A stretch of DNA of 64,000 nucleotides from Podospora bellae-mahoneyi (taxonomy: Eukaryota > Ascomycota > Sordariomycetes > Sordariales > Podosporaceae), in assembly GCF_035222275.1 (NCBI RefSeq), contig NC_085882.1:3727501-3791500 (forward strand), written 5' to 3'. Numbering within the stretch: the first letter of the stretch is position 1; each line of letters opens with the position of its first letter. The notes under the pieces are model-generated. The model was given only the letters and a program-made list of their open reading frames with translations, ran no database searches and had not been told where the DNA came from. Shown here in pieces: positions 1 through 10,987 of the stretch. The position numbers were made by a program, and so were the translations under genes.

Positions 1-283
1 CAAAACCCGCGTCGTGTTGGCCCGAAGCCGAAACCGGAGCAACCGCCCAAAGTGCGGCTCATAGCGGGCGGCAATAAGGACACCTCCTTGGCTCAGAGGA
101 AAAGCCAGCCCCTTTCACTTACACAACCACAGCACCAAGTTGCCCAAACACTCACCGCACCTTGAACCTCTTCCAGTATCGCAGTCCTGCAGGAATCTCA
201 AGATCAGCACTTCCCCTCCTCAAAACCAACTCCAACAAACCCGCCATCTCAAAAATCTCGCTCAAAACTTCAACCCTCGGCAT
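1..283 (-). CDS. Possible 5' end of a gene running off the left edge (unrecognised)
   Basis: Reading leftward on the minus strand, an ATG at 283 opens 128 nt of frame down to 156, followed by a consensus donor (GTGAGT). A 64-nt intron (155-92) would end in CTGAG, and the frame then stays open for 91 nt to the window edge. The resulting N-terminus (about 73 residues) is leucine- and arginine-rich, with stretches such as EVLSEIFEMAGLLELVLRRG and LRYWKRFKVRQGG. I do not recognise the family. No clear branch point is visible in the intron, so the model could be wrong. The gene would be divergent from the NRPS and would share its upstream region, including the GATA site at 338-346, which lies only 55 bp from this ATG. 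Confidence 0.3.
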
Positions 284-337
284 TGACGTCCCTCGATGGA
301 GCCACAACCCCACCCAATGACACGATGCCCAGTAAAG

Positions 338-346
338 TTATCTGAT
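338..346 (-). promoter_or_regulatory. SreA/Urbs1-type GATA-factor site (ATCAGATAA)
   Basis: The plus strand reads TTATCTGAT, which is ATCAGATAA on the minus strand and fits the ATCWGATAA consensus of fungal siderophore-repressor GATA factors (SreA, Urbs1, SRE) exactly. It lies about 1.3 kb upstream of the siderophore synthetase start and 55 bp upstream of the possible leftward gene. That an iron-responsive repressor acts here is inference; a single 9-bp match can occur by chance. Confidence 0.45.
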
Positions 347-774
347 CCGTCCCTCGTCCAGGGACCCCCTGTTGACCAAATCCACTCCACACGCTCTCCT
401 GAACCCCTGTCAAGATATTGAATCGGGGGTTTCAGCAACGGCTTTTTTTCTGATGTTTTTTTTCCCCTCACCCCACCTCCCTTCACACCCTTTCTTGATC
501 ACCACCACCTACCACCACCACCTACCATATGTTCTGGGAGCACAGGACTTCTGCCACTACCACCACTACTCTATTCACCCATCCAATGAGCAATAGCAAG
601 CCACACCTTCCCCCACCCACTGCATTGGTCAATGGTTCGGGGCCACATTCAAATGAGGGAATCCCCTTCATGAGAAACGCTCGGCCGACTGTCTTCCGCA
701 GCGTGACATCACATACGACATACACACCATCACCTTGAACCCCTTTTTGCCTGTTTTTGTTATAGGTTAATACC

Positions 775-802
775 GTACGTACGTACGTACATACATACAT
801 AC
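775..802. repeat. ACGT/ACAT microsatellite
   Basis: A run of alternating ACGT then ACAT tetranucleotides, followed 55 bp later by four tandem GGGAT units (856-875). These are simple sequence repeats in the upstream region of the siderophore synthetase, with no function evident. Confidence 0.8.
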
Positions 803-1640
803 CTGTATCCTTCTTGTACGGCATCGCACATCTTTGCCTGCAGCAAGGCAACAATGGGATGGGATGGGATGGGATATCCCTCTCGCCACATACCCGGCCA
901 CGCCATCTCCACAGATCCGTACCCACTTGTTCGCAGAGAGCAAAAGGCCATGAACCTGGTCACACACATGGCCAAGTCTCGCTTGCGGAGACAGAAGGGA
1001 GCTAGAGGCCGGCGAGGAAGCCATCTCGGTGCATCGGGCGAGTCGATACCGCGTCCTCCTTCCCGTCTTGCATCTAGGAAAGTAGTTGCTAGTCCCGACC
1101 ACCGGCGTGTCATCTTGCCGTATTCAAGGGCTCAAGAATCACGAGCCAATGTCCAACAAACCTGAACCTAGCCCCAGACCCTTCAAGAGCGGGGTTTTTT
1201 TTTCTTGTCGTAAGGTCTAGTAGTGAAGACCCGGGAATGGGGTATCATTCCGGCTAGCATCCAGCACCCATACATATCCAAACATGGATGGGTTGGATTC
1301 GCTAGACTAGCAGATGCAGGTTCACCAAAGTGAAAAGTTGCCGGTGGTACCTGTTCTTTCCCTCTCCTGCTTTCTTTCCTTTTTCCTCTCCTCTGTATCA
1401 AGAACTGCAAGAAGAGTGTCACCCCGATTATTGTACCTCTCTTGTCAGCATTCTCCCTCGAACAAAAAGTAGCAGAAAGGGATATCCCGCTGCCCACCCT
1501 CATGCGTTGATCCTGTCCTGTAACCTCACCACACGCTACCACGACACGGCGAAGAACCTCTCGACACGAGATAGAAAGCGGGAATTAACCGACAGTCGTG
1601 TCCCTTCCCGTAGCCAGCTCGGGAAAACATACCAGACAAT

Positions 1641-4600
1641 ATGCATCTCGCCCAGCACGCACCCGGCATTCTGGGTGGCCTCCGCCGCGATGCCATGCAG
1701 CTCGACACCCAGACCATTCCTCTAGACTCTGTTACCAGGACGCTACCAGTACCCGAATCAGAGTCTGCCCTCGACGCCCTTCTTCTCGCCTGGGGTGCTC
1801 TCCTCCAAAGACAACGAGGCGACGACGACAGAGTAGAACAGTTCTCTTGGGGCCACAAGTCGCAAAGCTCACCATCAGAGATCTCCACCCGCTTTTCCCT
1901 CAAAGCCCTCGGTCTCGAATTGACCAGGTCACGATCAGAGTCTGTATCAACCTTCCTCCAGGCCGTCAAGACTTCAACCGAGAACATCGCCCGCCCAGGG
2001 CTCCTCTACCTCTTCTTCAATGACGAGAAAGAGACCTCCTTTCCCCAAAAAGAGACGGCTGGACCATCTGTATGTACTCCACCGTTTGCCCCCCCGCCCC
2101 TGAAACACGACTGACTGACAATCCCCAGCAATTCGATTTCCAACTCCGTGTCTCCAAGCATGCTTCTGCCCTCACCCTCGAGGGCATATATCCTACCACC
2201 GAAAAGCCCGACTCCCTCAACTCCCGGCAGGCCGGAGACAGACTCGAAACCCTAATTCAACTTGTCAACATCATCACCACTCAGCCCGAAGCCCCCATCT
2301 CGGCCCTCCTCGAGCCCCTCGGCCGTGACCTCGACCAAATATGGGCCTGGAACGCCGAAATGCCCCCTCTGATCGACCGGACGATGCAAGACATCATCTC
2401 TGAGCAGGCCGCCGCTCGCCCGGACAAGATTGCGCTTTCCTCGTGGGATGGCCAATGGACCTACGCCGAGCTCGAGCTCATGTCTACCCGCCTGGCGCAT
2501 CACCTCGTTTCTCAGGGCATCACAGTTGGTGTTAATGTACCGCTATGCTTCGAAAAGTGCCGGTGGACCATCGTCGCTTTGTTAGCCATCATGAAGGCTG
2601 GTGGCGCATTTGCCTTGACGGACCCAACATCTCAGCCAGAGGGTAGACTGCGCGCCATGGTGGAACAAACCGGCGGCAAGCTGGTCGTTGCCTCCGCCGC
2701 TCAGACTGAGCTGGCGAAACGTCTTGTTCCTGAAGATGGCAGCCAGGTGGTAACGGTGAGCGAGGAGCTGTTCCAATCTTTCTCCACCATCGAGGGCGAG
2801 CTCCCCCCATTGCCCACTATTCCGACTGTCACCTCTCCTCTCTACATCCAGTTCACCTCTGGCAGCACAGGCAAGCCCAAGGGTGTCGTTGTTTCTCACG
2901 CCAACTTCACCAGCGGTGCCATTCCCCGTGCTGAGGCGGTGGGGTACAAGTCTTCTACCAAGTGCTTCGAGTTTGCCAGTTATGCCTTCGATGTCAGCAT
3001 TGATTGCATGCTCTGCACTCTGTCAGTCGGTGGTACCATCTGCATCCCCTCTGATGCCGACCGCATGAATGACCTTGGCGGTGCCATCAGGGCCAGTGGC
3101 GCCAACATGGCGCACATGACACCCAGTGTTGCACGAGTGCTCGATCCCGCCGTGATTGCTGAGCTTGACGTCTTGGGATTGGGGGGTGAAGCCATCTCGG
3201 CTTCTGATGCGGCTGCGTGGAGCAAGGGCAAGACCAGCGTCATTATCGCGTATGGTCCCTCCGAATGCACTGTCGGCTGCACTGTCAACAACACCTTTGC
3301 CAAGAACAAGGACGAGCGCAAGGTGTTTACGACCGGAAACATTGGCCGTGGTGTCGGCGGTGTAGGCTGGATTGTCGACCCCGAGGACCACGACCGTCTG
3401 GTTCCTGTCGGATCAGTCGGCGAGCTGCTGGTGGAAGGCCCCGTCGTCGGTCTTGGCTACTTGGGTGAGGCTGAGAAGACGGCTGAGGTGTTTATTGAGG
3501 ACCCTGTATGGTTGGTTGCCGGACACAAAGAGATCCCTGGCAGAACCGGCCGGCTCTACAAGACTGGTGATCTTGTTCGGTACGATGCTGATGGGTCTGG
3601 TGACTTTGTCTTCATCGGCCGCAAGGATGCTCAAGTCAAGCTCCGTGGACAGCGTGTTGAGTTGGTCGAGATTGAGCACCATCTCCGGCACCACCTCCCA
3701 AGCCGTGTCAAGATCGCTGCTGAGGTCATCAAGCCTGCGGGTGCCGAGCCTACTTTGGTGGCCTTTTTGGCCGAGCCTCGCAGCAAGAGCGGCACTACCG
3801 AGGAATGTGACGAAGCGGAGGCCACCTTCTCTGATGAACTGACCAAGGCCCTGACCGGTATCGAGGAAGCGCTTAGTGTCGATCTTCCCCGGTACATGGT
3901 CCCCGCGGCATTCATCCCTCTCCGCGACATGCCAGTGCTGCCTTCTGCCAAGATCGATCGCAAGAAGCTTCGTGCGCTTGGTGGCGCCATGACGCGCGAG
4001 CAGATCACTGGCAGCGCCCGCAAGAACAAGAGCAGCGAAGGTGGTGCCCTTTCGACCGAGATGGAGCGGATGCTGGCTGCTGTGTGGAAGTCGTTGCTTG
4101 GGGACCATACAGACATCACTGTTAGCGACAGCTTCTTTGCTCTCGGCGGAGACTCTCTCAGGGCCATGAGACTCGTTCCCGCTGCTCGCGCTGAAGGCAT
4201 TGTTCTGTCGGTTGCCGATGTCTTCCGGTACCCTGTCCTCGGGGATATGGCTGTGGTTGCTAAGAAGGCAGAGGCTGGAAGCGGTGGTGCTGCTGCTGAC
4301 GTCCCACCCTTCTCCCTGATCGACAAGGCCTGGTCTGCTGAGGCGGCAAAGACCGAGGTCAGCCAGCTTTGCGAGGTTGACAAGGCCGATATCGAGGATG
4401 TCTATCCCTGCACACCGCTCCAAGAGGCCTTGATGGCGCTCTCTGCCAAGGTCAAGGAGGCCTATGTAGCCCAGCGTGTGCTCAAGATGAACAATGCCAA
4501 AGATGCCAAGAAGTTGCAGACTGCCTTCGAGGCCATCGCCGCCGACTCCGCCATCCTCCGCACTCGTATCGTTCAGGTGTCCGACTACGGTCTCATGCAA

Positions 4601-7600
4601 GTCTTGATCAGGGAGCCTATCCAGTGGCGCACTGCGTCATCGTTGGCCAGGTATCTCGAGGACGACCGTGACGAGGAGATGGGTCTCGACAAGAAGCTTG
4701 TTCGCTACGCCATGATCCGCGAGGGCGACGTCTATCACTTTGTACTGACCATGCACCACGCTCTCTACGACGGATGGTCGATGCCCCTGGTAGTTGACCG
4801 TGTCAACCAGGCCTACCAGGGTGTTGCTCCGAGAAAGCCAGCGGCCCAGTTCAAGCACTTCATCGACTACCTCAACAACAGGCTTGATCGTGCAGGATGC
4901 GACACTTACTGGCGTGAGCAGCTCGACGGTGCGACGGGTGTTCAGTTCCCCCGTCTTCCCTTTGAGGGCTACCAGACCCAGGCCGACTCCCTCCTCGAAG
5001 TCGATATCAAGCTTGATGGCCGGAAGCTCCCATCGGTGCCCGGTGCCACCATCACTCTTGCCAGCGTGGTTCGCGCGGCATGGGCTCTGGTGGCCTCCCA
5101 GTACTGCAGCGGCAACAACGACATGGTTTTCGGCGAGACACTGACTGGTCGCAATGCCCCCATCGTAGGCGTCGAAGAGATCGAGGGTCCCATGATCACC
5201 ACCGTTCCCGTGCGGGTCACCATCAACCGCGAGTCGTCCGTCGAGCAGTATCTTCAGACCATTGCCGAGCAGATTGTCGGTCAGATCCCATACGAACATG
5301 CCGGTCTTCAGCACATCCGCAAGTTGAGCGACGACGCCCTCCAGGCTTGCGAGCTGCGTACTGGTTTCGTGCTGCATCCCGCAGCTGGCGAGGTCGAGGC
5401 TGACGACAAGACACCGGCCAACGGGTTGGTGCCGGCGGGCGATGGCGAGGCGGCCCAGGAAGCTCTCAAGTTCAACACGTATGCCCTCATGTTGGTGTGC
5501 TCCCTTTCTTCCGATGGCTTCTTCGTGATGGCCAGTTTCGACTCCAAGACGGTCAGCAAGGACACGATGGAGCGAGTGTTGGAGCAGCTCCGGACAGTGG
5601 TGCACCAGCTCTGCGAGGGCGATGCGAAGGAGGTCAAGGTCGGTGACTTGCAGTGTCTGACGGATGCTGACAGCAAAGAAGTTGAAGATATGAGCAAGAA
5701 GTTCAAGTTGGAGGGTGCTGACTTGGATGCGCTTGGGTTGGATCGGGCTGACATTGCTGGTGCCTGGATTGCTGATGCAGCTGACCACACGCGCCCCTCC
5801 CCGCGTGGCGCTGTGGGTGAGCTGTTAGTGGAGACCACCAAGACCCTCAGCGCCCCTGCAGTCGCTGTGCAGACACCACCGCCGCTGTGGCTGAAGAGCA
5901 CCACTGTCAACGGCGGCCAGATCTACAGAACCGGACGACTTGCCAGCTTCGAGTTCAGCGTCGACACTCCTGTTCTTCGCGTGCTTCCCAAGTCGGCCCA
6001 GATCAAGCCCGATTTCACTGTCCCCAAGAAGAAGGCTGCTTCGTCTGGCCCTGCCATCTCTGCTTCCTCTGCCAAGCAAAAGCTGCTCCGGGGCATCTGG
6101 AGTCGTCTTCTCAAGGTCGATGAGGACAAGATCTTCCTTGGTGACAGCTTCTTCAACCGTGGTGGTGACTCGATTGCCGCCATGAAGCTCGTCTCCGAGG
6201 CCCGTCAGCAAGGAATGCAGCTCAGCGTCGCGCAGGTCTTCGCCAACCGAACTCTGTATGACATGGCCAATGTCATGCAGCCATCGCCCACTGTCATCAC
6301 CAACGTTCAAAGGGGCCAGGGCAGCAGCTCTCCCGCGAGCCCATCCAGTCCCTCCAAGGCCGACTACCAGCCCTTCTCTCTCCTCTTGACCTCCTTCATG
6401 CGTCGTATGCAGAGATCGCTGGCCGACAAGTCATGGAAGATCCTCGATGTTCTCCCCACCAGACCTCTCCAGGAGATTGCCGTCAGGGGTACCGTTGAGC
6501 TTCCTCGCTTCTCCATCCGCTATGAGCTCATGCACTTTGAGGGCATGGTCAACAAGAAGCAGCTCTTCCGTGCCTGCCAAGAGCTTGTCGCCATCAACGA
6601 AGTCCTTCGCACCGTCTATGTCCGCCTTGATGATGTCTGCTACAGCGTGGTGATCGAGAACCCCTTCATCGTCGACATTGTCGAATATGAGATTGACGGT
6701 GACGATGTCGAGGAGTTTGCCGGCAAGGTCAGCAGACTCGATGCCCAAACCAAGATGCCTTATGGTTCTTCCTTCGTCAAGTGGTTCTTTGTCACCAACG
6801 GCACCAAGAGCACCCTTGTCTTCCGTCTGTCCCACGCCCAGTACGATGAGATTTGCCTTCCCATCTTCCTCAATCAGCTCCAGCAGCTGTACCAGGACCC
6901 CAAGTCGGTCTCTCCATCGTACCCCTTCTCCACCTTTGTCGACCACACCATCCAAGAGGGCATTCCCGCTGCCATCCCCTACTGGCGCGACCTCCTTGCC
7001 GGTTCCGAGGGTGTTTCTCTCTTGAGACCCGACACCCCCATCACCGACCGCCGCCACTTTGCCATCCACAAGCCCGTCAACATCGCCGCCCGCAGCCGCG
7101 ACGTGACCGTAGCTACCCTTCCCTCCGCAGCCTGGGCTTTGACCTTTGCCCGTCTGCTCAAGGTCAAGGACGTGGTATTCGGCGAAGTCGCCTCCGGCCG
7201 CAGCGTCGACATACCCGGCATCCCCGACGCCAACGCCATCGCCGGCCCCTGCTGGCAGTACGTCCCCACCCGCGTCAAGTTCGACGGCGACGTCCCCATC
7301 CGCACCGGCTACGACCTGCTCGAGGCCCTCCAGACCCAGCACATGATGACTTCTTCGCACGACTGCATGGGTCTGGAGGAGATTGTCCGGAACTGCACAG
7401 ACTGGGATCCTGAGGAGGTGACCTGGTTCGACACGGTCGTTCACCAGGATGTGGCCCACGTCGAGACCTTGTCATTCTTGGACCGCAAGGCCAAGTTTGA
7501 GACGCTGTATGCGTACGAGGAGCCGTTGAGGGAGTGGAAGATTCAGGCTTTCCATGATGGGGATACCTTGACCATTGAGGTTATCACTTTTGAGTCGTGG

Positions 7601-7690
7601 AAGGAGGAGGCGGTGAAGTTGTTGGATGATGTTTGTGCTTCGTTGGAGCAGTTGGTGAACAGGCCTGGGGAGGAGTTGAACATTGCATAG
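1641..7690 (+). CDS. nps6: Extracellular siderophore NRPS, NPS6/SidD type
   Basis: Nonribosomal peptide synthetase of 1996 aa; exons 1641-2069 and 2129-7690, with a 59-nt GTATGT...CAG intron. Domains in order: a short N-terminal stretch; an adenylation domain (about 225-745) with FTSGSTGKPKG near 381, YGPSEC near 518 and YKTGDLVRY near 619; a thiolation domain (LGGDSL, Ser about 819); a condensation domain with an intact HHALYDG near 1019; a remnant of a second adenylation domain (about 1341-1421, GAVGELLVE then IYRTGRLASF); a second thiolation domain (RGGDSI, about 1490); and a final condensation domain whose active motif reads SHAQYDE near 1711. A-T-C-(degenerate A)-T-C at about 2000 aa is the known layout of NPS6/SidD, which link N5-acyl-N5-hydroxyornithines into fusarinine- or coprogen-type siderophores for iron capture. 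The layout and motifs are seen; the product is inferred from the family. A candidate SreA site lies upstream. Confidence 0.88.
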
Positions 7691-8052
7691 GCGTTTTTTT
7701 TTCTTTTCTTTTCTTTTTCTTTGGCCATGTTGGGTTACAGGGATTTCTAGCTGTTGGCGGTATAGTATAGTCAATCAGTTTGTGTATATTGTTTTTTTCT
7801 TGTACATTATTTCTGAATGGTTGTGGTGGGCTGGTACATATCTTGTATAGGATTATTTGGAATATGAAATAGTATTTGTCAAAACTCTACCTCTATTCTT
7901 TGCATTCTTCTCATTTTCCTTGCTTGAATCACTAATGTCGTCTTTTAGGCTGCGTACCTACCTTGAGCACGTAGCTCGCTGTGGGCGATAACTGAACTGC
8001 AGGAGTAAAATGTATGATCACTGTTAGCTTACACCTCTTTGATTATTAAGGG
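7691..8052. other. NRPS 3' flank
   Basis: Region just after the NRPS stop. It begins with a T-rich stretch (about 7694-7722) likely to lie in the 3' UTR, followed by AT-rich sequence. I see no gene or RNA in it. Confidence 0.5.
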
Positions 8053-8221
8053 GCCTTCTGACCATCCCTCTAGGCCTACTAACTATCTTACAAAACCTGT
8101 GAACTATCACTATAAGGGCCTTTAACTATCTCTTGAGGGCTTTGAACAATCTCTTAAGGCCTATCAACTATCCTTCCGGACCTATTTACTATCTTTCAAG
8201 GCCTATGAACTATCTTTGGAA
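8053..8221 (+). repeat. Degenerate 21-bp tandem repeat, about eight units
   Basis: About eight imperfect copies, 20-23 bp each, of a unit near GGCCTATGAACTATCTTTCAA. The AACTATC core recurs in most copies and the copies have diverged from one another. It lies between the NRPS 3' end and the tail of the decayed kelch gene. Part of it reads in frame as a seven-residue repeat (RPINYLS-like), but no promoter, splice context or continuation supports a protein, so I treat it as a non-coding minisatellite. Confidence 0.75.
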
Positions 8222-8421
8222 GCCTGTAAAGACCTCGTTAAAGGTTCAAGTTTATTCGAGAAGCATGGTTCTACATACCATCATGCACCACCTAACCAGC
8301 TTCGCAGTCACCCCACGAAGATTTGGCTCTATTCTGGGTGTTTTTGCAACGCCATATTCGGCGTGGTACTTACCACAGTTGTTTCTTCAAGGGGGCTGGG
8401 TAAGAGGGTCTCAAAGATGTT

Positions 8422-9603
8422 TTACGGTGTTTGAGATTTCGTCGTGTCGAGTACATAGTCCAAGGCGAGCTCTTCCCGGTTAGCATGCTTACTCGAACTC
8501 GGCTCTCCCCCCAGTACAACTATGTGCTTCCCGATGACAACCATGGAGTGACCGCTGCGGGGCGAAGGAAGACCGTCCATGTTTTGGAGCGAGTCACGCC
8601 AGCGACGCTCCGCCATGTCAAAGATCCAAAAGTCCTTGAGATCCTCGCCCATCTCTGATCGTCCACCAAACACACGCATCTTGTTTCCCCCCACAGCTGC
8701 CGTGTGACCCTCGCGTCTGGTCGGTCTTTTCCAGTGCCTGGTATCAGTGGGTATGTGTTCCCATCTGTTGGTTACAGGCTCGTAGCTCCACATATCGTTG
8801 TACCAGGTGTAGCCGTCGGTGCCGCCGAAGCTAGGTCGCGTGGAGCCTTGATTAGGATTGCGATTTTTGGGTCGGGGGATAGAAAGCTACGCACATATGC
8901 ATCTTAGTATTCCACCACAGTGCTGTGGTTGGTTCTCGGCGGTGGTGCTGACCTCTCGTCATCTGAGGGTTTCGGCTGTACCCACTGGAGGAGTTCCAGG
9001 TCAAAGAGAGCTGTTTCGTTGCGGGAATAGCCCTCAATCTGCCCGCCAAAGATGACCAGGAACGACCCAACGAGGTTTAAGCTATGTCCATAGCGCCCAG
9101 GCGGCTGGGAAACACCAAAAAACGCGCTGGAGACGGGAGCTACGCACCGGTGGCATGTTTCTGTTTCCCTTGGTTAGTAGCCCTGACATGAATGGGTACA
9201 CACACAGGGATGAGAGTCGCTCGCCTCGGTTCATCATGTACAGGTTGTTCAGAGTGTCCGTTTCTTCGATCATGGCATTACCTCCCCACAGACACAGAGC
9301 ATTGCCGGCGAGAACACAGCAGTGCTCTACACGGGCACTGGGTTTGCGGGCCGACGCAGCGATGGGGATGCAGCGAAGCGCTGAAGACGCTTGGAGTTCG
9401 ATGTACCACAGGTCAGCAAGAACCCGGCGTTCATCTAGCATCAAACCACCCATGAGGTATGCGTGGCCTAGAGACCCAGTTGAGTCCGACCAGTGAAATG
9501 CAAACCGTTGAGAGGAGAGCCCCAAGAGCCTATGCCCGGGGCTGGTGAGCTTGGCAGGGCCTAAACCAGCACCACCTTTCCACGTGCCAGGCAGGTTTAT
9601 CAC
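8422..9603 (-). pseudogene. Decayed kelch-repeat protein of the Tea1/Kel1 family
   Basis: Successive kelch blades read on the minus strand align with the N-terminal propeller of fungal cell-end markers (S. pombe Tea1, yeast Kel1/Kel2). They include HAYLMGG and DLWYIEL (near 9450), LCLWGGNAMIEETDTLNNLY, PPGRYGHSLNLVGSFLVIFGG (near 9050), RTNHSTVV, then FGGTDGYTWYNDMWSY, RREGHTAAV and SPRSGHSMVVIGKHIVVLGG. A good 64-nt intron (GTGCGT...CTAATC...CTAG, about 8837-8900) separates two blades, but joining them needs a one-base frame change just before it. The blades also become ambiguous around 9130-9210. The frame stops at 8422, right after the propeller, so the long coiled-coil tail of Tea1/Kel1 is absent. 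The family is recognised with confidence; pseudogene or divergent truncated paralogue is inferred from the frameshift and missing tail. Confidence 0.7.
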
Positions 9604-10043
9604 ACAGATTAAGACTTTCTTTTCCGGAAAACACGTTTCTCGTCACGCGTAGCTTTTGAGTCTATCACACATTGATAGCGTGGAAGCCAGAAAATGCCCC
9701 AAAGTCTGATCATGTCTTCGACGAGTACAAAGCGTGCTGTCAATCTTCTTCCAATCCTTTACTCACCAGTCCACCATCATCTACATCTAAGAATAAGCTT
9801 ATATTTCCAACACCCTATCCTACCAACCGACTAAAACTATAACGCTATTATTAAGAAACCCTGACCGGCCAACTCCGATTTGGAGGGCCTCAGGTCGTTT
9901 GAGTGGCGGATGCTTTATTTTATCGAAGCATTCGGTCTTTTCACAGATCCAGAGAGGTGACCTAGTTACAGGTGCTGACCTTTCTGTCCTGTCCTAGACC
10001 CCCTCCCGACCCTTCCACAACGCCTTGCGAGCCAGGAAAAGAC
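9604..10043. other. Intergenic, nothing recognised
   Basis: AT-rich spacer between the kelch remnant and a small reading frame. No gene, RNA or repeat seen. Confidence 0.5.
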
Positions 10044-10403
10044 ATGTCAGATATCATCGCCCGAATTATCGTGCGTGACGAGCAGGTTGATCCGAGACTA
10101 TCAATACGTACCTACCAGTTTGAGACACCGAAATGGTCTCTATGGCAAAGGCTTCGCGGGACCGCCATTTGTGAATGCAGGAGCTTCTGGTATTGGAATG
10201 TCCTGCCAAGACTGGACGACCTGCGGATATCGCTACAAGAGTTGGTAGGAATGGAGGGACGATACGTTAGACCGTTTCTGCGTCGTATGCTTCACGCAAA
10301 GTACGAGGCTGATTGGGCTCACAAAGAGTACGAAGGTGATTGGGATCACGAAGAGTGGAGTGGTGATTGTGATCAGGAAGGTGATTCTGATTGGTCATTG
10401 TAA
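10044..10403 (+). CDS. Possible small acidic protein, 119 aa (unrecognised)
   Basis: A frame from ATG 10044 to 10403 encodes 119 residues; an in-frame ATG at 9972 would add 24. The middle is basic and tryptophan-rich (PKWSLWQRLRGT, SFWYWNVLPRL). The C-terminus carries three or four imperfect acidic repeats of the form EGDWDHEEW / SGDCDQEG / DSDW. Repeated units and a coherent amphipathic middle are weak arguments for coding. No intron, family or partner is visible, and the frame could be chance. Confidence 0.35.
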   Translation: MSDIIARIIVRDEQVDPRLSIRTYQFETPKWSLWQRLRGTAICECRSFWYWNVLPRLDDLRISLQELVGMEGRYVRPFLRRMLHAKYEADWAHKEYEGDWDHEEWSGDCDQEGDSDWSL

Positions 10404-10987
10404 TTGGGGACTGAGGGGGTGTTTTGCATATAGAAGCAATTTACAGACTTGTCTTGATCTTAACGCAACCTCCTGATTGCCCTAGACATTCAAAGATCGA
10501 CCTGGTATTATTTTCACCCATCATGAGGTTCTCTTTGGACAAGCGTAATTCTAACTTTGAGGATATGCGGGGTCCAAAGCTCAACTTCAGCCTTTTTTGT
10601 TAGACTTTTTTCGCGTCTGCAAAGTGGACACAGGGAGCCTGAGGCTCGTGATCCTACTGTACAGAAGCCTATCATCATCGAAATGACTTTGATACTTAGG
10701 GTGGTCTTAAGGGTTAGCCATGTGGGTCAAATGGTGGTTTTGGCTTTAACACAGATGGATGTGTGAAACTTAATACTGCGCTGAACTCTACCTTAACCGT
10801 TTGTTAAATTATTACTTCACCGTTCATTTTTAATCCTGATTCGTTTCTTCCTTGTGCCTCAACCATCATCATCATCCTGCCATTCGTCAACGACAGCCAG
10901 TAGCCACTCCCTCGCGTGCCGACGATATATCTGAAGTCAGCGTCCTGACCAATCACCGCTCACTAACGCCAGTCGGTCGTCTACAAA
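10404..10987. other. Intergenic, nothing recognised
   Basis: Spacer upstream of the zinc-motif gene. It contains a short CAT-trinucleotide run near 10864-10878; no gene or RNA seen. Confidence 0.5.

Larger units (their letters stand above)
284..1640. other. Intergenic region upstream of the NRPS
   Basis: About 1.36 kb with no convincing gene. It holds the GATA site at 338-346, a short ACGT/ACAT run (about 775-802), four GGGAT copies (856-875) and pyrimidine-rich stretches around 1350-1390 that suit a fungal promoter. Small reading frames here have no family resemblance or splice structure. Confidence 0.6.

Noticed and set aside
856-875. GGGAT tandem units considered as an interstitial telomere repeat
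   Set aside because: Fungal telomeres are normally TTAGGG; four GGGAT units are better read as a microsatellite.
760-1165. Overlapping 100-120-codon frames on both strands upstream of the NRPS
   Set aside because: They include simple repeats, have no splice signals and no resemblance to proteins; treated as intergenic.
3413-5788. Long minus-strand frames (395 and 383 codons) inside the NRPS
   Set aside because: Shadows of the NRPS reading frame, whose domains are unmistakable.
6431-7459. 342-codon minus-strand frame near the NRPS 3' end
   Set aside because: Gly/Asp/Val-rich antisense shadow without promoter or family resemblance.
8133-8483. Frame reading the 21-bp repeat as a seven-residue repeat protein
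   Set aside because: The translated repeat lasts only four units in frame, then runs antisense into the kelch remnant; no transcript signals.
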